Assembly: GCA_027485645.1 (NCBI GenBank)
Contig: JAIXQR010000002.1
Span: 1 to 64,000, forward strand
Reading direction: 5' to 3'
Origin: a bacterium
GTDB taxonomy: Bacteria; Armatimonadota; Fimbriimonadia; Fimbriimonadales; Fimbriimonadaceae
Length of the DNA: 64,000 nucleotides
Shown here: one piece after another, positions 1-8,814 of the stretch
Position numbering within the stretch: position 1 is the stretch's first letter
Layout: each line of letters opens with the position of its first letter
Made by a program: the position numbers and the translations under genes
The notes under the pieces: model-generated
What the model saw: only the letters and a program-made list of their open reading frames with translations
Database searches by the model: none
What the model was told of the DNA's origin: nothing

Positions 1-344
1 GCTTTGGCTTGGGCGACGACGGCTTTGAACGCATCCATGTCTGCGATTGCAAGCTCACTGAGCATCTTTCGGTTGACCTGAATGCCACCGATGGTGAGTC
101 CGTGGATGAACTCGCTGTATTTGATGTCGCAGTGGGTGCAAGCAGCGGTGATTCGGACGATCCAGAGTCGTCGGAAATCTCGCTTACGTCGGCGACGGTC
201 GCGGAAGGCGTATTGCCCCGCTTTCATCACCTGTTCGTGAGCGCGCTTGAATACGTTCTTCTTACGGCCCCAATAGCCGGATGCTGCTTCGATGACCTTC
301 TTGTGCCGTTTGTGGCGCATAAGGCCGCGTTTTACACGTGCCAT
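1..344 (-). CDS. rplT: 50S ribosomal protein L20, 3' end cut by window edge
   Basis: Reading the minus strand from an ATG at 344 gives a very basic protein beginning MARVKRGLMRHKRHKKVIEA, with the L20 signature AYFRDRR-type segment (here QYAFRDRRRRKRDFRRLWI) and ITAACTHCDIKYSEFIHGL. About 114 residues are visible, so only the last few of the usual 117-120 are missing beyond base 1. L20 binds 23S rRNA early in 50S assembly and in several bacteria represses its own operon. A good ribosome binding site (AAGGAGA) sits 8 nt before the ATG. It is the third gene of infC-rpmI-rplT, the normal bacterial order. Identification is secure. Confidence 0.96.
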   Translation of the reverse strand, partial: MARVKRGLMRHKRHKKVIEAASGYWGRKKNVFKRAHEQVMKAGQYAFRDRRRRKRDFRRLWIVRITAACTHCDIKYSEFIHGLTIGGIQVNRKMLSELAIADMDAFKAVVAQAK

Positions 345-422
345 ATATTAATGTTTCTCCTTTGTTTGCGTACCGGGTCCCATCCTGCAGCCTATGGCCG
401 GGAGGTAGTGGTAGAGATCGTG

Positions 423-440
423 GACCGAGTTTCCTCGGTC
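423..440 (-). promoter_or_regulatory. GAAA-tetraloop hairpin in rpmI-rplT spacer
   Basis: A perfect 7-bp stem (423-429 with 434-440) closes a GAAA loop on the minus-strand transcript, 2 nt after the rpmI stop codon and about 80 nt before rplT. L20 is known to regulate rpmI-rplT translation by binding mRNA structures in other bacteria, so this may be part of such a site, or a processing or attenuation element. The function is inferred; the stem itself is read directly. Confidence 0.45.
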
Positions 441-442
441 AA

Positions 443-736
443 TTACGCTGAAAGCATCGACAAGAGAGTTGCTCGGGCTTCATTAGACTGAGCAACCTTG
501 TCGACGGGGGCTTTCGCAATGCGGTTTGACTTCTTGGTCAGACCCAAAACGAGCAGTCGGCGCATTCGCTTCTGCTCGCCCTGGAACACTTCCGGTTCCG
601 ATTCAAGCCGTCGTCTCGCCGACTTCCGCTTGTGCTGGAACTGGTGGTTGTTGTGGGTCTTCCGCCGGGTGATCTTCCCGGTTCCCGTTATCTTGAACCG
701 CTTTGCCGCCGTCTTGTTTGTTTTGATCTTTGGCAT
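443..736 (-). CDS. rpmI: 50S ribosomal protein L35 with long C-terminal extension
   Basis: The N-terminus [20 protein letters not shown] is the L35 signature, followed by a basic [18 protein letters not shown] stretch. L35 is a small 50S subunit protein. The usual protein ends at about 65 residues after a KRVKRLLPY-like motif; here the equivalent [11 protein letters not shown] is near residue 65 and about 30 further residues follow. The start codon lies inside the 3' end of infC, so the two genes overlap by 134 nt. A GGAGG stands 14 nt upstream of the ATG, longer than usual spacing. Family identity is clear; the role of the tail is unknown. Confidence 0.93.
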   Translation of the reverse strand: MPKIKTNKTAAKRFKITGTGKITRRKTHNNHQFQHKRKSARRRLESEPEVFQGEQKRMRRLLVLGLTKKSNRIAKAPVDKVAQSNEARATLLSMLSA

Positions 737-1292
737 CTTTCTTCTTCTGTCCTCCGGTCGATGGCTTAGCGAGCAGAATCATGGTCATCATTCGTCCTTC
801 CATTTGAGGAGCGCGTTCGACGATCGCGATATCTGCCACAAGTTCAGCGAACCTGTCCAACTTTTGCCGCCCGAGTTCAGGGTGAGTGACCTCACGGGCC
901 CGGAACATGCACGTCACCTTAACTTTGTCGCCCTCAGCAATGAATTTCCTTGCTTTAGTGACACCTGTTTGGATGTCGTTTTCCGCAATACGCGGACTAA
1001 TCTTTATACCCTTTACTTCTTGCTGGGGCTTCTTTTTGTTATTTCCCAGTTTCGATTCCAGGTATTTATGCTTGCCGTAGTCGATGATTCGGCATACGGG
1101 TGGGTCAGCATTTGGGGAAACCATCACAAGGTCGAGGCCTTGTTCTCTGGCCAATGTTAGCGCGGCTCGGCTTTGCATGATGCCAAGCTGCTTGTTATCA
1201 GCATCAACCACACGAATTTCGCGGAACCGGAGCACACGCTCGTTGACGGGAGGACCCGGATCGGGTCGATTGTCTCTTCTAAATCTCTGGAT
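603..1292 (-). CDS. infC: Translation initiation factor IF-3, probable AUC start
   Basis: The core matches IF-3: [20 protein letters not shown], then [20 protein letters not shown], then [19 protein letters not shown]-3 binds the 30S subunit and enforces start-codon fidelity. A GTG at 1235 would cut off the conserved N-terminal PPVNERV motif. The frame is open upstream to 1352, and an ATC at 1292-1290 lies 8 nt after a GAGG. AUU, AUC or AUA starts are a known autoregulatory feature of infC, so I chose this one, giving 229 residues. After the usual C-terminus (MILLAKPS) there is a Lys/Gln/Pro-rich tail of about 50 residues that overlaps rpmI in another frame. Function is sure; the start is inferred. 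Confidence 0.93.
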   Translation of the reverse strand: MQRFRRDNRPDPGPPVNERVLRFREIRVVDADNKQLGIMQSRAALTLAREQGLDLVMVSPNADPPVCRIIDYGKHKYLESKLGNNKKKPQQEVKGIKISPRIAENDIQTGVTKARKFIAEGDKVKVTCMFRAREVTHPELGRQKLDRFAELVADIAIVERAPQMEGRMMTMILLAKPSTGGQKKKDAKDQNKQDGGKAVQDNGNREDHPAEDPQQPPVPAQAEVGETTA

Positions 1293-1393
1293 GTTCGTAA
1301 CCTCGTGCCAATTGTCGGCAGGAATCGAGTATATCTGGCCCCCGAGGGCTCGTCAACTAAAAGCCCTTCTTACGTAGGACAATCGAGAGAAGC

Positions 1394-3568
1394 ATGAGCC
1401 AACCCAACTCCATTCGAAACGTGTGCGTCATTGGTGCGGGAACCATGGGAAGCGGGATTGCGGCCCACTTGGTCAACCTCGGTCTCAAGGTCACCCTGCT
1501 CGACCAGACGATGGAGCGGGCGGTTGTCGGCTTTGACCGCGCAAAGATGGCCAAGCCTCCGCACTTCTTTCTGCCAGAGCGAGCAAGCCAGGTTCGATTA
1601 GGCGGCGTTGACCTTAATTGCGAGTGGATTCGAGAAGCGGACTGGGTGGTAGAAGCGGTTGCAGAAAAGCTGGAGATTAAACGCGACCTTTACGCCGCGA
1701 TTGAACCGTTCCTGCGGGCTGATGCATTCATTTCCACCAACACGAGTGGCCTAGAAATTGCTCATCTCGCCGAAGGGCGATCCGAGTCTTTTCGGCGCCG
1801 ATTTGTTGGAACACATTTTTTTAATCCGCCACGATATCTCAAGCTTCTAGAACTGATTCCAACCTCTGAGACCGACCCGCAAGTTGTTGAGACCCTGACG
1901 GCGTTCCTCGAAGATTCGGTCGGTCGAAGGGTTGTTCCGGCAAAAGACACGCCTGGTTTCATTGCGAATCGGTACGGAATGTGGTGCATGTATCTGGCAA
2001 CCCACGTAGCGGAAAAGCTTCGGCTCACCGTGGAACAAGTGGATGCGATCACCGGACCATTCATTGGTCGCCCAAAGAGCGGAACGTTTCGGCTGAACGA
2101 TCTCGTGGGCCTCGACGTGATGGAGGATATTGCGAGCAACTTAATCCAGCGTTGTGTCAATGACGCTCACACCGGCGTTCTGCACCGACCAACCTCGATC
2201 AATTCCTTGATGGCGCGTGGGTTTCTCGGCGAAAAGTCTGGCCAGGGCTATTACCGGCGCGATGGCAAGCAACTCCTTTCTTTCGATCTCGTGACGAATA
2301 CTTACCGCGAACGGATCGAACCGGACCTCCCTTCGATTTCTGAGTTTGGAAAGTTGCCGTTAGCGGATCGACTTCGATCAGCCTTAGCGGCGAAGGATGA
2401 AGTCGGGGAGTACTTGCGGATGTACTTGCTTCCAATCCTGCGTTACGCGAACGTGGTCAAGGAAGAAGTGTCTTACAACGTCCAAGACTTCGACCAGGTG
2501 ATGAAGTGGGGATTCGGCTGGGAGATGGGGCCGTTCGAGATGATCGACGCGATTGGAGCTGAGCAAGTTGGAGTTGAGCCGGTCAAGTTCTATTCCGAAG
2601 GCAAGATTCGAAGCTTCGCAGGCGAGTACGTCGAACCCGTCGCGCGGCCCGAGTACGTCACGCTGGCTGACCTCCCGGTGATGGAGGAGTTTGAAACGTT
2701 CCGAGTTCAGGACATGGGAGACGGCGTTCGCGCCGTCGTGCTGAAAACCAAGCTTGGTCTCATCACCCCGGCGCTGGTTGAAGGCTTGTCGCGATGGCTC
2801 ACGAGTCAGCCAGATGCGCCGCTGGTGCTGACCACTCCCGGAAAGGCCTACAGCGTTGGGTTTGATCTGAACTTCTTTAACGATGCCATCCAGAAAGAAG
2901 AATGGGCGAGCATTGATGCTGCCCTTCAGGACCTGCAGACCCTGGGCGAACTCTTAGAATCCCGTCGAACCGTGGCGGCCATCCACGGCTACGGCCTCGG
3001 GGCAGGGTACGAACTGGCGCGATCTTGCAGCCGAATTGTCGCGGCGGCCGATGCGCAGATAGGACTTCCCGAATCGAAGGTCGGTCTGCTACCCGGCGGG
3101 CGTGGCGTGACCCTCATGCGATTGCGACACCAAAGCACAGCAGCAACCCTTGCGGACGCTTGTCTCACTTTGACGGAAGGCAAGACCAGCATCAATGCCG
3201 ACCAAGCCCGGTCTCTCGGCTATCTCGGTGCTGAGGATGTCACTTGCTACCACCCGGACCGTTTGCTGTGGCAAGCCAAACAGGTTGCACTGCAGGTTGA
3301 AGTAACGGCCCGACCCGAGTGGAAAGATGTCGTCGGCCCAACCGTCGGGATGATCGATCGCCTGCAAAAGGAAAAAATGGCCAAGGGCGAACTGACCGAG
3401 TACGACGAAGTGATTGGTGACCGCTTGAAGGCGATCTTTGCAAAAACTAACTCGTACGAGAATGCGCTTCGAATGGAGCGATCGGAGTTTCTCGACCTTT
3501 GTCAGCGCAACCTGAGCCAAGTCCGGTTGCGCCACATGATTGAGAACAAGGTTCCGCTGCGTAACTAA
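1394..3568 (+). CDS. Two-domain 3-hydroxyacyl-CoA dehydrogenase / enoyl-CoA hydratase (FadN-like)
   Basis: This 724-residue protein joins an N-terminal NAD-dependent 3-hydroxyacyl-CoA dehydrogenase (Rossmann GAGTMG at residues 14-19, STNTSG, GTHFFNP) to a C-terminal enoyl-CoA hydratase fold (HGYGLGAGYELARS, LPESKVGLLPGGRG). The order, dehydrogenase first, is that of Bacillus FadN rather than E. coli FadB. It should carry out the hydration and NAD-dependent oxidation steps of fatty-acid beta-oxidation in the cytoplasm. No thiolase or acyl-CoA dehydrogenase lies beside it. It is transcribed divergently from infC across about 100 bp. The ATG at 1394 is preceded by GAGAAGC, a weak ribosome binding site. 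Confidence 0.92.
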   Translation: MSQPNSIRNVCVIGAGTMGSGIAAHLVNLGLKVTLLDQTMERAVVGFDRAKMAKPPHFFLPERASQVRLGGVDLNCEWIREADWVVEAVAEKLEIKRDLYAAIEPFLRADAFISTNTSGLEIAHLAEGRSESFRRRFVGTHFFNPPRYLKLLELIPTSETDPQVVETLTAFLEDSVGRRVVPAKDTPGFIANRYGMWCMYLATHVAEKLRLTVEQVDAITGPFIGRPKSGTFRLNDLVGLDVMEDIASNLIQRCVNDAHTGVLHRPTSINSLMARGFLGEKSGQGYYRRDGKQLLSFDLVTNTYRERIEPDLPSISEFGKLPLADRLRSALAAKDEVGEYLRMYLLPILRYANVVKEEVSYNVQDFDQVMKWGFGWEMGPFEMIDAIGAEQVGVEPVKFYSEGKIRSFAGEYVEPVARPEYVTLADLPVMEEFETFRVQDMGDGVRAVVLKTKLGLITPALVEGLSRWLTSQPDAPLVLTTPGKAYSVGFDLNFFNDAIQKEEWASIDAALQDLQTLGELLESRRTVAAIHGYGLGAGYELARSCSRIVAAADAQIGLPESKVGLLPGGRGVTLMRLRHQSTAATLADACLTLTEGKTSINADQARSLGYLGAEDVTCYHPDRLLWQAKQVALQVEVTARPEWKDVVGPTVGMIDRLQKEKMAKGELTEYDEVIGDRLKAIFAKTNSYENALRMERSEFLDLCQRNLSQVRLRHMIENKVPLRN

Positions 3569-3591
3569 GCCTCGAAGCGAGGCTTAGTTAC
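3561..3591. terminator. Perfect 14-bp inverted repeat over convergent stop codons
   Basis: Arms 3561-3574 and 3578-3591 pair perfectly around a 3-nt loop. The repeat contains the stop codons of both the fadN-like gene and the convergent gene at 3584-4708. It lacks a strong T-run on either side but is well placed to act as a bidirectional terminator. Confidence 0.7.
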
Positions 3592-4708
3592 TGGCGATGA
3601 TTTCGACGTTCGCTCGCGGAACGGTCACTTCTTCGCCGGAAGGCAGCTTCGCGGTCAGGACGCGGACCTCGGTGCCAGATTCCAGCACCTGAAGGGTTGC
3701 CGGAAGTCCGGTTACCGTTCCGAGTTCGCCGAAGTAAGGTTCTCGGATCATTCGGATCGGGGTTCCAACCTTGAGCTCGAAAACGTCGGCGGCGCGGATT
3801 GATTCGGCCTGATCGAGCGGCAACGGAACGATGACTTCGGGGCGAATGACGCCGGCGCGAATCTGGGTCGCTCCGTTAACGCTGGCTTCTTTTCCTTCCA
3901 AAGAGCGGAAGAGGTCAAAGGTGCGCTGCGCCATGTTCAGGTAGCCAAAACCTTCGGTGACCACGAGGGTCAACGGAATGTTCTCGGAACCGGTAATGGC
4001 GACGCCGATGTCGTAGCCCAGGAAGTTGATCAGGTCTTCGTCGCGCAGGCCACCGGCGACCAGGGCGATGACGCCGACGCTAGCCGCCTTCTTGATTGCG
4101 CTTAGGGCCATGCCTGCGCCGCCGATGAGGATCTTGCCACGGTCACTTTCGTGGATATGATCGGCTTCTAGGACGCTCTCGGGGGAGTTCGCGGCAACGC
4201 GGATCGTGCCGACGCGCTCGCCGCCAACGCCGAAAATGCCTTGAACCATTGCGGCTCGGGTCTCAACGATCGCGCCTTCATCGGGCATTACGTCGACGAT
4301 TCGGCCCTTGATGTAGGCATTGATCTCAACGGGGATCGACGGCTCGCGGATCAAAACGTTTCCGGTGACTTCAGAAACCGACTCAATGGTTCCGGTGAAG
4401 TCGGCTTCAACCTTCGTTTTGAAGAAGCCCATCATGCCCTTGGTTTCGGCGATGACCTCGCCTTTCGTAACCTTCGCGCCTGGCTTAAGCGGGAAAACCG
4501 TCGGTACGTCCCGGGCTTCGATTCCAAGCTTGTCCGCCATCTTCATGGTCTGGAGCACGCCAGGAAGCATGGCAACCGCGACGACACTGTCGGGTTCGAC
4601 GTTGTCACCGACTTTCACGAGTACGTCGCCCTTGATCGGAAGGCGTCGGAGGCGACGTACAAAGATGTCACCGCTTACGGTTAGTCCCGGAGTGTATGCG
4701 CTAGCCAA
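3584..4708 (-). CDS. Uncharacterised KOW-motif protein with barrel-sandwich N-terminus
   Basis: I do not recognise a named function for this 374-residue soluble protein. The N-terminal part (GDVLVKVGDNVEPDSVVAVA, then KPGAKVTKGEVIAETKG) has the repeated beta-turn pattern of lipoyl/biotinyl-like barrel-sandwich domains. A middle glycine-rich segment (GKILIGGAGMALSAIKKA) precedes a mixed alpha/beta region. The C-terminus (VGTPIRMIREPYFGELGTVTG) resembles a KOW-type nucleic-acid or protein binding motif. The only plausible start is a TTG at 4708, because an in-frame stop lies just upstream; no ribosome binding site is evident. It begins 18 nt after the upstream oxidoreductase gene, so the two probably form an operon. 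Confidence 0.72.
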   Translation of the reverse strand: MASAYTPGLTVSGDIFVRRLRRLPIKGDVLVKVGDNVEPDSVVAVAMLPGVLQTMKMADKLGIEARDVPTVFPLKPGAKVTKGEVIAETKGMMGFFKTKVEADFTGTIESVSEVTGNVLIREPSIPVEINAYIKGRIVDVMPDEGAIVETRAAMVQGIFGVGGERVGTIRVAANSPESVLEADHIHESDRGKILIGGAGMALSAIKKAASVGVIALVAGGLRDEDLINFLGYDIGVAITGSENIPLTLVVTEGFGYLNMAQRTFDLFRSLEGKEASVNGATQIRAGVIRPEVIVPLPLDQAESIRAADVFELKVGTPIRMIREPYFGELGTVTGLPATLQVLESGTEVRVLTAKLPSGEEVTVPRANVEIIASN

Positions 4709-4726
4709 AGTTCTGGCAGTTTACAT

Positions 4727-5833
4727 TCATCCAACGGGAACGAACTCGTGAAGCTCGGTTTCGCCGAGTGCGGCCGGTCTGGCAAGCTCAGAACTGAGCT
4801 GCACGTGTCGAGATTCGGTGCTGCTCTTCTCGAAAGCATGCATAACTTCCAATACGTGCCCAGCAAGTTCTCCGCTGGCTCGGTGGGGCCGGCCGTCTCG
4901 GATGGCGATGGCCATGTCCAGCACGCCGACTCCGCGGGAGTTGCCGTTGAATCCGTGAAGATTCGGCACGGTTTCCCATTCTTTCTGGCCCTTGACGCGA
5001 ATCTGAACTTCGCCGCCAAAGCCGTTCGGGTCTGGAACGATGAGCGAGCCTTCGGTGCCGTAAACCAGGATGCTTGGCACTTTGCTATGCCAAACATCGA
5101 AGCTAGTGGTGATTTCGCCGACCGCGCCGTTCTCGAAGTCCATGATTCCCGCGATGTGGGTCGGGGTTTCGACCTCAATCACTTTGCCGTTCTTAGGCTG
5201 GCTGGTGATGGTTCGGGTTGGGAACGTGATGCGGGTCGATCCGGTGACTCGCTTGATCGATCCGATCATGTTTGCCAGAGCAGTCAGATAGTAAGGGCCC
5301 ATGTCAAGCATTGGGCCGCCGCCGCGCTCGTAGTAAAACTCCGGCGAGGGGTGCCAGGACTCGTGGCCGTGGCACAGCATGAAAGCATGCGATCCGATGG
5401 GTTCGCCGATGTCGCCACGATCAATCGCGGCACGGGCAGTTTGGTGCCCTCCGCCGAGGAACGTATCGGGGGCGCCGCCGACGCGGACTCCTTTCTCCTT
5501 TGCGGTCTGTAAGAGCTTCTGGGCGTCCGCGAGATCGACGGTCAAAGGCTTTTCGTTGTAGACGTGCTTGCCGTTTTCGACGGCTGCTTGAGTGACGGTT
5601 GAATGCGCCTTGGGAATCGTGAGGTTGAGAACCAGATCGACATCGGGGTGAGCAATGAGTTCATCAGGGCTGAGGGCCAGAGGAACGCCGTTCTTCTCGG
5701 CGGCTTGTTTGGCTCGATCTAGGTCTAGATCGGCGACCGCGACAATGGTGGTTGCGGTGAATTTCCCAAGATTGTCGAAGTAAATGCCGCTGATGTTTCC
5801 GCATCCGACGATGCCAATTTTCAATGGACTCAT
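4727..5833 (-). CDS. Gfo/Idh/MocA family oxidoreductase
   Basis: The 368-residue protein begins MSPLKIGIVGCGNISG with a Rossmann GxGxxG nucleotide site, then NLTIPKAHSTVTQAAVENGK and the family EKPL motif, and ends in the alpha/beta substrate domain (GGGPMLDMGPYYLTALANM). Members use NAD(P)(H) to oxidise or reduce sugars, inositols or related polyols in the cytoplasm; the substrate cannot be read from sequence. The frame extends upstream to 5968, but homology starts at the ATG at 5833. It lies upstream of the KOW-motif gene on the same strand, with an 18-nt spacer. Confidence 0.9.
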   Translation of the reverse strand: MSPLKIGIVGCGNISGIYFDNLGKFTATTIVAVADLDLDRAKQAAEKNGVPLALSPDELIAHPDVDLVLNLTIPKAHSTVTQAAVENGKHVYNEKPLTVDLADAQKLLQTAKEKGVRVGGAPDTFLGGGHQTARAAIDRGDIGEPIGSHAFMLCHGHESWHPSPEFYYERGGGPMLDMGPYYLTALANMIGSIKRVTGSTRITFPTRTITSQPKNGKVIEVETPTHIAGIMDFENGAVGEITTSFDVWHSKVPSILVYGTEGSLIVPDPNGFGGEVQIRVKGQKEWETVPNLHGFNGNSRGVGVLDMAIAIRDGRPHRASGELAGHVLEVMHAFEKSSTESRHVQLSSELARPAALGETELHEFVPVG

Positions 5834-5870
5834 TGCGGTAACGGTACCCAGTTGGAGCCCAGACAAAAGC

Positions 5871-5904
5871 GTCCTCCTTCGCCCCTTTCGTGGCGAAGGA
5901 GGAC
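5871..5904 (-). terminator. Strong hairpin after the secreted-protein gene
   Basis: A perfect 13-bp stem (5871-5883 with 5892-5904) has an 8-nt loop. On the minus strand it follows the stop codon of the 5911-7308 gene and is followed by GCTTTTGTCT, so it fits an intrinsic terminator that also insulates the downstream oxidoreductase. Confidence 0.75.
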
Positions 5905-5910
5905 GATAGA

Positions 5911-7308
5911 TCAGTTGATGCTGGCCGAGACTGAGCCGTACGATGCGGTGCCTGGATTCCAAACCCAAGGCGTTCCGTTGCGGGTTCCGGTCAGTCGGAA
6001 CTCAATCGTGTTTCCAGACTTGGCGAACACGGTGTAGAGGTTGCTGTAGGTCATCGTGAGAAGCCCACCGCTGTTGCTGCCAGATCCGCCGATGTTGAAG
6101 TTGGCGGGTGCGCCAAACGTCGATCCGGAAACGATGCCCTGCAGGTTGCTGGTGAACGTTGGTCCGACAAAGAAGTTGGAGTTGAGCGTTCCCGAGTAGG
6201 AAGTGATCTTGCGATCAACCGTGGTGCCGGAGACACTCCAAGCTCGGCGGAATCCGCTGATCGTAACGGCGAAGGAGTTGACTCCACCACCTTGCTGACC
6301 GGGTCCTGCGGAACCTGATACGGGTTGCAGAGTGCTGTTGAGGGTTTGGCTGAAGGCCGAGGTGTCTAAGGTTGCTGAAGCAATTTCGGTGGTAAGAGCG
6401 CCCTGCGTACCGACGAAGTCGACGGTGTAGGCACCTGGTGCAATGCCGTTAAGGTCTGGCATGAGCACTTTCGAGCCGACGTTTGCCCGGAACGGTCCGG
6501 TTTGCGTGTAAGTGACGCCGTTGATCGTGTACTGGATTTCGTCCAGGTTGATATCTGGCACAACGACCATGCTTGGTCGATCTGGGTTGTTCGTGTCCTG
6601 AACTCGGGCGAGGTTGAGGATGATGTCATCAACCGCCAGGTTCTTCAGCTTGATCGTCGTGGTTCCGCTGACTCGGCTGTTCGCATAGAACGGCGCGACC
6701 GTGTTCGTGTTGACGTAGCTGTAGGCAGTGTTGCTTGCGCTGGTCAAAGACAGGTCCACCGCAGAGTAAGTTTCGCCCATGTGCGTGATGGTCTCGGTGG
6801 TGGAAACGCCCTGCGAGTAGCTTGCATTTCGTCCGGCCGCGAACGAGAACGGAGATGCTCCCGTGGCGGAATCGCTGGTGGTAGCGATACCGGTGCCGGT
6901 GGTAGTAAACGGCGCCGCGAAGGAATTGGTCGAAATGTAGAACGAATACGGCGTTCCAGGTGCCCCTTTGATGAACGCCTTGACGCGCACTACATCGCTC
7001 GTCGTATTGGATACGTTTGGAGCCAACAGCTCGTGGTTGTAAACGTTTTGGGCAGATCGCTTGATTGAGATCGAGCCATCGGCGCTGGAGATCTGAACCG
7101 CATGGTCTAGGTATGCGTTACCAGAGCTGTACGACACATTCGTTTGAGCCCTCTGGCTCCACGAAATGGCGTCGCTCGTTGTAACAGGCAGGGTCCTCGT
7201 GACTGCGTTGGCTTTTACCTCTGCATCTACTTGGAACACAACAGACGGTTGCGCAAAAGCAAAAAGTGGTGAACAGCAAACTGCTGCGGCGAGAAGCTCT
7301 CGTACCAT
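5911..7308 (-). CDS. Secreted protein of unknown function
   Basis: The 465-residue product starts with a signal peptide (MVRELLAAAVCCSPLFAFAQ, likely cleaved after AFA). The rest is rich in Ser, Thr, Asn and Gly with beta-strand periodicity, typical of an extracellular or periplasmic beta-rich protein. No catalytic motif, repeat register, cell-wall anchor or C-terminal sorting motif was seen. It is a single gene with its own terminator hairpin downstream. The family cannot be named from sequence alone; it could be a surface or matrix protein. Confidence 0.8.
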   Translation of the reverse strand: MVRELLAAAVCCSPLFAFAQPSVVFQVDAEVKANAVTRTLPVTTSDAISWSQRAQTNVSYSSGNAYLDHAVQISSADGSISIKRSAQNVYNHELLAPNVSNTTSDVVRVKAFIKGAPGTPYSFYISTNSFAAPFTTTGTGIATTSDSATGASPFSFAAGRNASYSQGVSTTETITHMGETYSAVDLSLTSASNTAYSYVNTNTVAPFYANSRVSGTTTIKLKNLAVDDIILNLARVQDTNNPDRPSMVVVPDINLDEIQYTINGVTYTQTGPFRANVGSKVLMPDLNGIAPGAYTVDFVGTQGALTTEIASATLDTSAFSQTLNSTLQPVSGSAGPGQQGGGVNSFAVTISGFRRAWSVSGTTVDRKITSYSGTLNSNFFVGPTFTSNLQGIVSGSTFGAPANFNIGGSGSNSGGLLTMTYSNLYTVFAKSGNTIEFRLTGTRNGTPWVWNPGTASYGSVSASIN

Positions 7309-7377
7309 ACATTCGCATGATCGTCAGAAAAGTCTCAAGGTTCTGTAGCTTATCGAAAATACAGTATTTATTGCAGG

Positions 7378-8709
7378 TTATTCACTCTGCACTTGGGCAA
7401 GCGAGAGGTCAAGGATTGTGATGAAGCGCGCAATTTCCTCTTCTGTCACCGACAAATTGGGGCGTGTTCGGATCGTTCTTGAACCTGCGCCAAGCAAAAT
7501 CGTGGAATGTTCAGAAAGTGCCACGTCGATCAGTCGCGCTTTTCGGGACGTTGAATCTAAAGATATCCCTTGGTATAAGCCAAGGCCGCGAACGTTCCGA
7601 ACCATCGGTTGGTATTTTTGGACTAGCTTTTGCAGCCCTTTGGCGAGAAGTTCACCCTTTATCGCGGCCTTTTCAACTAGATTTTCTCGTTCTACGATCT
7701 CAAATTCGCGAACAACGCGCACCATGTCGGCCAACGATCCGCCCCACGTTGAATCCAATACACCAATGTCTTCAAGTGGTTCAACCATATAAACCACTCC
7801 GTTACCAAATTTCTTTCCGGTGGCAATCGCCATCGGAGGGTAGGGCAGATCAAAGTGATCAATAGCCCACATTTTTCCGGTCGCACCAAGGCCAGTCTGA
7901 ACTTCATCAAAGCCGAGGTAGATGTCGTACTTGTGGGCTAGATGGGAAAGGCCCTGGAAGAATGCGGGCATGGCAACCCGGTGGCCCCCGGCACCTTGAA
8001 TCGGCTCAACAATAATTCCGATAATCTCCTCGTGCATTAACGCTAAAGCGCTCTCTACTTGTTGAAGAGAATGCTCAACTGCCTTCATATTCTCTTCTTC
8101 AGATAGGTCGCTGCTATACGACGGGAAGGGCAGCTTAATGTTGCCAGTGGTGGTTAGACCCAGGAAGTCTTTCGTGGCGACTGGATCGATGGTTTGGGTG
8201 ACGCCGAGGGCAAAGACGGTGCGCCCGTGAAACGCCTTGTCAAAGTACAAGAACCGCCGGTGTCCGCTCGGCGTACCCTTCGTGGCGCGCTTTTGGTTGA
8301 ACTTTGCCACCAGGTATTTCATCATGTTCTCGACCGCTTCGGCGCCGGAGTTCACCGCGTAAACCTCCAGCTTGTCGCTCTTCATCACCTCTGGTGCGAC
8401 CCGGTACAGCAGTTGGTAGTAGTCGAGACATTCTTTCGTGAGAAAGTCTGGGTTGGCGACTTTGTTGTTCGCGGCGGTAACGAGTCGCTGGGTGTACTCG
8501 GGTTCGTACAGTCCGGGATGGTTGTGCCCGATCAGCTTGCTTCCGTAATATCCGGCCCAGTCAAAGAGTCGCTGGCCATCCACCGTTTCCAAGTACATTC
8601 CATCCCCTTTTGAAACATCGAGGACGAACGGGTACGGCTCGGCAATCACAAACTCAGAAAGCTCGGTGAGCATGCGTTGCGAAATCGGGCCGGGAAAAAC
8701 GGAGGACAT
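7378..8709 (-). CDS. Class III aminotransferase, L-lysine 6-transaminase-like
   Basis: The 443-residue protein has the class III PLP fold: YAVNSGAEAVENMMKY, GRTVFALGVTQ, EPIQGAGGHRV, LGFDEVQTGLGATGKMWAID and the Schiff-base lysine in ATGKKFGNG. The N-terminal FDWAGYYGSKLIGHNHPG and the GGSLADMVR segment resemble L-lysine epsilon-aminotransferase (EC 2.6.1.36), which makes alpha-aminoadipate semialdehyde from lysine and 2-oxoglutarate. It stands alone; no aldehyde dehydrogenase or saccharopine gene is nearby. The ATG at 8709 fits the family start. The lysine specificity is inferred; another omega-amine substrate is possible. Confidence 0.85.
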   Translation of the reverse strand: MSSVFPGPISQRMLTELSEFVIAEPYPFVLDVSKGDGMYLETVDGQRLFDWAGYYGSKLIGHNHPGLYEPEYTQRLVTAANNKVANPDFLTKECLDYYQLLYRVAPEVMKSDKLEVYAVNSGAEAVENMMKYLVAKFNQKRATKGTPSGHRRFLYFDKAFHGRTVFALGVTQTIDPVATKDFLGLTTTGNIKLPFPSYSSDLSEEENMKAVEHSLQQVESALALMHEEIIGIIVEPIQGAGGHRVAMPAFFQGLSHLAHKYDIYLGFDEVQTGLGATGKMWAIDHFDLPYPPMAIATGKKFGNGVVYMVEPLEDIGVLDSTWGGSLADMVRVVREFEIVERENLVEKAAIKGELLAKGLQKLVQKYQPMVRNVRGLGLYQGISLDSTSRKARLIDVALSEHSTILLGAGSRTIRTRPNLSVTEEEIARFITILDLSLAQVQSE

Positions 8710-8814
8710 ACCAAGATTGTGAACCCTGCTGGCCTAATTGAACGTAGCGCAAAGATGGTGCCAACGTCCTATCGGAGATAATTCCTATTGGTACGATTCG
8801 CAATCGAGAAAAAC

